From CAIUMH01 sp037142475 (GTDB taxonomy: Bacteria; Actinomycetota; Acidimicrobiia; Acidimicrobiales; RAAP-2): a stretch of 23,689 nt of DNA. The translations under genes and the position numbers were made by a program. Position 1 is the stretch's first letter. Each line of letters starts with the position of its first letter. The stretch covers positions 1 through 23,689 of the forward strand of contig JBAXAR010000023.1 of the NCBI GenBank assembly GCA_037142475.1, read 5' to 3'. Positions 21,049 to 23,689 of the stretch are shown here, in pieces. The notes beneath the pieces are model-generated. The model was not told where the DNA came from and did not search any database. It worked only from the letters and a program-made list of their open reading frames with translations.

Positions 21049-22188
21049 ATGGCTGTGGCCACCGGAGCGATCGTCGCCAATCTCTACTACTTGCAGCCGC
21101 TCCTGCCCCAAATCGCCCGTGATTTTTCCGTGGGATCGACCGGGGCGGCCTCTCTCGTCACCTCTACCCAGGTCGGGTACGGCCTCGGACTCGGCCTGGT
21201 CCTCCCCCTCGGCGACCTGATCGCCAGACGACGCTTGGTCGTGGCGATCTTTATCGTTGCCGGAGTCCTGATGGCCCTTGGGGCATCGCTCCACGCCTTC
21301 GCTGCCTTCGCCGTCATCGCCCTCTTCACCGGCGTGGCCTCAGTCGGCGGTCAGGTGATGATTCCGTTTGCTGCTGATCTCGCCCGAGACAATCAGCGCG
21401 GTCGAGTCATCGCCCGCCTGATGATGGGGCTCCTCCTCGGCGTCCTGCTCTGCCGTAGCTTCGCTGGGATTGTCACGCAGTTTGCAGGATGGCGAACCGT
21501 CTACTGGTTGGCCGCCATCTTGATGGGGCTCATGGCCCTTCTCCTTGCCCGTTCGCTTCCTGAGGAGACCGCTCGACCTCACGTTTCTTATCGACGACTG
21601 ATCACCGGGTCCGTGGGCCTGCTCGCATCGCTGCCGGAGCTTCGGAGGCGAGCCTGGTTGGGGGCCGGGTGCTTCGCTGCGTTCAGCATCCTGTGGACCA
21701 CGCTGGCCTTCAAACTCTCCACTGCGCCCTACGGCTACTCCAGCGCCGTTATCGGGTTGTTCGGCCTCATCGGCGCTGCCGGGGTCCTCGCCGCCAACGG
21801 CGCCGGCCGCATGGCCGATCGGGGTCGTCAGTCGGCCTCGACGATGGTCGCCGGTGCTCTCACGGCCGGATCATTCCTCCTGCTGGCCATCGGTGGTCAC
21901 CTGATCGTGCCGATGATCATCGGAATCGTCGCTCTCGATCTGGGGGTCCAGGGCATGCAGATCACCAATCAATCCATCATCTACGCCCTCGCCCCAGACG
22001 CAAGAAGCAGGATCAACAGCGCCTACATGGTCTGCTACTTCGCCGGAGGGGCGCTCGGATCGCTGATCGCTGGACTCGCCTACAGCGCCGGCGGCTGGAA
22101 CGCCTCCTGCGCGTTTGGAGCCCTGATTGGCTTCAGTGTCTTGTTTCTCTCGTTTCGATGGCGCAAACCGGCTTCGACGGCCCTCTGA
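21049..22188 (+). CDS. Major facilitator superfamily transporter
   Basis: This is an MFS membrane transporter of at least 379 residues with about 12 helices, in the drug-efflux-like group that begins with a VANLYYLQPLLPQIARDF block. The helix 2-3 loop motif LGDLIARRRLVV is present, as is a later SRINSAYMVCYFAGGALGSLIAG stretch. The substrate is unknown. ATG 21049 is the first standard start codon, but it falls inside the expected first helix: the in-frame upstream codons read LSPTLTLL, as homologues do, with no ATG, GTG or TTG before a stop near 20945. A non-standard start or a frame error near ATG 20993 is likely. No ribosome site precedes 21049. Confidence 0.85.
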   Translation: MAVATGAIVANLYYLQPLLPQIARDFSVGSTGAASLVTSTQVGYGLGLGLVLPLGDLIARRRLVVAIFIVAGVLMALGASLHAFAAFAVIALFTGVASVGGQVMIPFAADLARDNQRGRVIARLMMGLLLGVLLCRSFAGIVTQFAGWRTVYWLAAILMGLMALLLARSLPEETARPHVSYRRLITGSVGLLASLPELRRRAWLGAGCFAAFSILWTTLAFKLSTAPYGYSSAVIGLFGLIGAAGVLAANGAGRMADRGRQSASTMVAGALTAGSFLLLAIGGHLIVPMIIGIVALDLGVQGMQITNQSIIYALAPDARSRINSAYMVCYFAGGALGSLIAGLAYSAGGWNASCAFGALIGFSVLFLSFRWRKPASTAL

Positions 22189-22233
22189 GGGCTTCTCACA
22201 GGTTCAGGTCCGAGGATCTTGCCGAAGCCGATG

Positions 22234-22259
22234 AGCGAGCACCGGGGTCGGGCCTCGCT
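22234..22259. terminator. Hairpin between convergent MFS and lipoprotein genes
   Basis: AGCGAG (22234-22239) and CTCGCT (22254-22259) form a six-pair stem, with an inner CCG/CGG stem and a GGGT loop. It lies in the 73-base convergent gap and could end transcription from either side, although no T-tract is present. Confidence 0.3.
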
Positions 22260-22261
22260 GC

Positions 22262-23311
22262 TCAAGGCGCGGTAGCGAGTTCCCGGCTGGGCCGTAGGTG
22301 GGGGTTTCCACACCTCACGATTGTCGGGTCGGCCACGGGAACCCCGGCAGGCGAAGCGAACACAAGTCGGCACCCTGGACGCGGTTGGGCCAGAACAGTC
22401 ACGAAATCTCGCTCCCAGCCGTTGAGAAAAATCGACGGGTCGTGATACTGCCCGGGCACGATGCCTGTCATCGCCCCACCGGGACTCGCTGCGATTCCAA
22501 GGGTCACCCAGCTGGGATTGATATCGAGCTGCATGGCACGAACCACGCCGAGCTGCACCATAACGTCAGCCAGATCTGACGGAAGGGCCATGGTCGTCCC
22601 CGCGTAAAAGACATTTCCTGAGCCGTCAACGCCCACCGCGCTCCTTGCCACCACCGGATTCGAGCCCAAGACGGCACCCCACGGTCCAGCCCCTTGGCCG
22701 GCGAGCGCCGTGGCGCGCCCGGCATCAACCAGCAGCGAGAGGTTCTGGCGAGCAGCAATCACCTTTTCGCCCTTTCGAGGGAGGTCTCGGCCCCACACCC
22801 CCACATCGAGATGGCCCTTCCCGTTGATCACCGCAGTGGCGAAGCCATTCGAGAGCGTGCTCACCACGAACTCATCGACGACCATGCCCCCTGCTCCGGC
22901 ATCTCGCTTGAAGCCACCGTTGAACGCAGCCACCAGCGACGCTCGCTCATCGTCGTTGGTCGCCACCTTGTCCGACGAGTCCGGCGGAGCGAGGTTCATG
23001 GCTCCGGGGGGATCGCCAGAACCCACGTGAAGGCGAAAGGCTGTGCTCACCCACGGGAACTCAGCGACAGTCATTGAGCGGCCTGCGGCAGAGGTCATCG
23101 TCCTCACCTGGGCCGCAATACCTCTCGGACCGACTGATGCCACTCTCCACCCAGGCGGATTCGCGGGCCAGGTTGTCGTGGTCGACGGACTCAGAACCTC
23201 AGGCACCGTTGTCGTCGAAGACGACGGGAGTGCAACCTTCGGAGGACTCTTGCGAATCGCATGGTGCGCACATCCAGCAAGGATGAGGGCGGCCCCTGTG
23301 GCCGCCACCAC
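22262..23311 (-). CDS. Lipoprotein with phosphodiester-glycosidase-like (NAGPA/DUF2233) domain
   Basis: This 349-residue protein has a lipobox (LILAGC, Cys14), a Thr/Ser/Pro-rich linker and a domain resembling the NAGPA family, which in mammals removes covering N-acetylglucosamine from mannose-6-phosphate and in bacteria is thought to act on cell-wall or teichoic-acid phosphodiesters. Seen blocks are VAAFNGGFK, VARSAVGVDGSGNVFYAG and QLGVVRAMQLDINPSWVTLG. The last replaces the common LNLDGGGSS pattern but keeps Asp263. It would be anchored outside the cell membrane. GTG 23311 starts 11 bases after the qcrB stop; the next GTG (23308) is also possible. The signal peptide lacks the usual basic residues at its start, and no upstream start codon repairs this. 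Confidence 0.65.
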   Translation of the reverse strand: MVAATGAALILAGCAHHAIRKSPPKVALPSSSTTTVPEVLSPSTTTTWPANPPGWRVASVGPRGIAAQVRTMTSAAGRSMTVAEFPWVSTAFRLHVGSGDPPGAMNLAPPDSSDKVATNDDERASLVAAFNGGFKRDAGAGGMVVDEFVVSTLSNGFATAVINGKGHLDVGVWGRDLPRKGEKVIAARQNLSLLVDAGRATALAGQGAGPWGAVLGSNPVVARSAVGVDGSGNVFYAGTTMALPSDLADVMVQLGVVRAMQLDINPSWVTLGIAASPGGAMTGIVPGQYHDPSIFLNGWERDFVTVLAQPRPGCRLVFASPAGVPVADPTIVRCGNPHLRPSRELATAP

Positions 23312-23322
23312 CCCACGGACCC

Positions 23323-23689
23323 TTAGCGGCTGACGCGTCGAACGCCCTCTTCGCTGGAGCCTTCTGCTTCGTCGTCGCTGTCCTCAGTGAACTCGATAAA
23401 TGTCGGGATCGGCTCTGCATCGAGCTCGACGTGCCCGTCACCGGGTCGAGGAGCAGCGGGCACGGCGATGTACTCGCCTTCGGTCGTTCGCGTCACGACA
23501 TTGGCTCGCTTGCGCCTGCCACCTTCAGGAACGGCCTGGAGTTCCTTGCAGATCTTGACGGTGATCGGATAGGTGAGCAGGGGAATCACTATCACCAGGA
23601 TCCGCATGGCCCAGAGCATCCCCTCGAGCGAAACGTGGAAGTAATTGGCCAACACATCGGTTGAACTGGCGATGAACATCATCCCGAGC
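23323..23689 (-). CDS. qcrB: Ubiquinol-cytochrome c reductase cytochrome b subunit, C-terminal part
   Basis: This open frame runs off the right edge and supplies about 121 C-terminal residues. It resembles the end of actinobacterial QcrB: SSTDVLANYFHVSLEGMLWAMR (family: SNDV...F.IS...MTW..R), a last membrane helix ILVIVIPLLTYPITVKIC and then KELQAVPEG and TRTTEGEYIAVPAAP, corresponding to CLGLQR...LPHGEFIEV. A 30-residue acidic tail (EFTEDSDDEAEGSSEEG) ends the protein. QcrB carries the two b hemes of the bc1 complex and passes quinol electrons towards the oxidase encoded nearby, but those heme ligands lie outside the window. The lipoprotein gene follows after 11 bases on the same strand. Confidence 0.8.
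   Translation of the reverse strand, partial: LGMMFIASSTDVLANYFHVSLEGMLWAMRILVIVIPLLTYPITVKICKELQAVPEGGRRKRANVVTRTTEGEYIAVPAAPRPGDGHVELDAEPIPTFIEFTEDSDDEAEGSSEEGVRRVSR

Noticed and set aside
1..23689. CRISPR array, insertion sequence, antiphage island or secondary-metabolite cluster
   Set aside because: No spaced direct repeats, transposase, nuclease/helicase set or synthase genes were found.

Overview
The window is a high-GC, gene-dense bacterial chromosome segment, most likely from an actinobacterium and perhaps from the class Acidimicrobiia. This rests on a CtaF-type cytochrome oxidase subunit IV next to ctaC and ctaD, an actinobacterial-looking QcrB C-terminus, an SCO6745-family protein, and several starts preceded at 5 to 8 bases by a TAnnnT -10 element, as in leaderless actinobacterial genes. 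The taxonomic call is inference. I see no rRNA, intact tRNA, CRISPR array or insertion sequence.

Layout. Positions 1-494 (minus) hold a frame-split small ORF followed, with an ATGA overlap, by the start of another gene; neither is recognised. Positions 659-4394 (plus) are a three-gene operon: aldehyde dehydrogenase, a sphingosine-1-phosphate-lyase-like PLP enzyme and a cyclase-family metal hydrolase. Positions 4403-6696 hold an SCO6745-family protein and a TetR regulator on the minus strand, with a second, KstR-like TetR regulator diverging from them. Positions 6730-10388 carry a GH31 glycosidase diverging from an alpha/beta hydrolase. Positions 10381-13691 (minus) are an operon of a DoxX-Rieske fusion protein, an OmpR-type response regulator and a histidine kinase. 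Then come a DedA protein (plus), a GH1-like protein that has lost its nucleophile (minus), a crotonase with a small CopD-like membrane protein (plus), tatA, a roughly 500-base structured intergenic region, the ctaC-ctaD-ctaF oxidase operon, an MFS transporter, and on the minus strand a phosphodiester-glycosidase-like lipoprotein behind the 3' end of qcrB.

How the parts work together. The right half is respiratory: qcrB (bc1 complex), ctaCDF (aa3-type oxidase) and tatA, which exports folded Rieske-type proteins. The DoxX-Rieske fusion has a twin-arginine motif just before its last membrane segment, so it is probably a further Tat client, and it shares an operon with a two-component system that may respond to the redox state or membrane condition it affects. 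The left half looks catabolic: aldehyde oxidation coupled to C-C cleavage or decarboxylation of an amino compound, with TetR regulators nearby.

The observations most worth following are the Tat-dependent DoxX-Rieske protein with its four-cysteine cytoplasmic loop and linked two-component system, the GH1 pseudoenzyme, the S1P-lyase/aldehyde dehydrogenase operon, and the CuA-site Glu-to-Gln change in CtaC.
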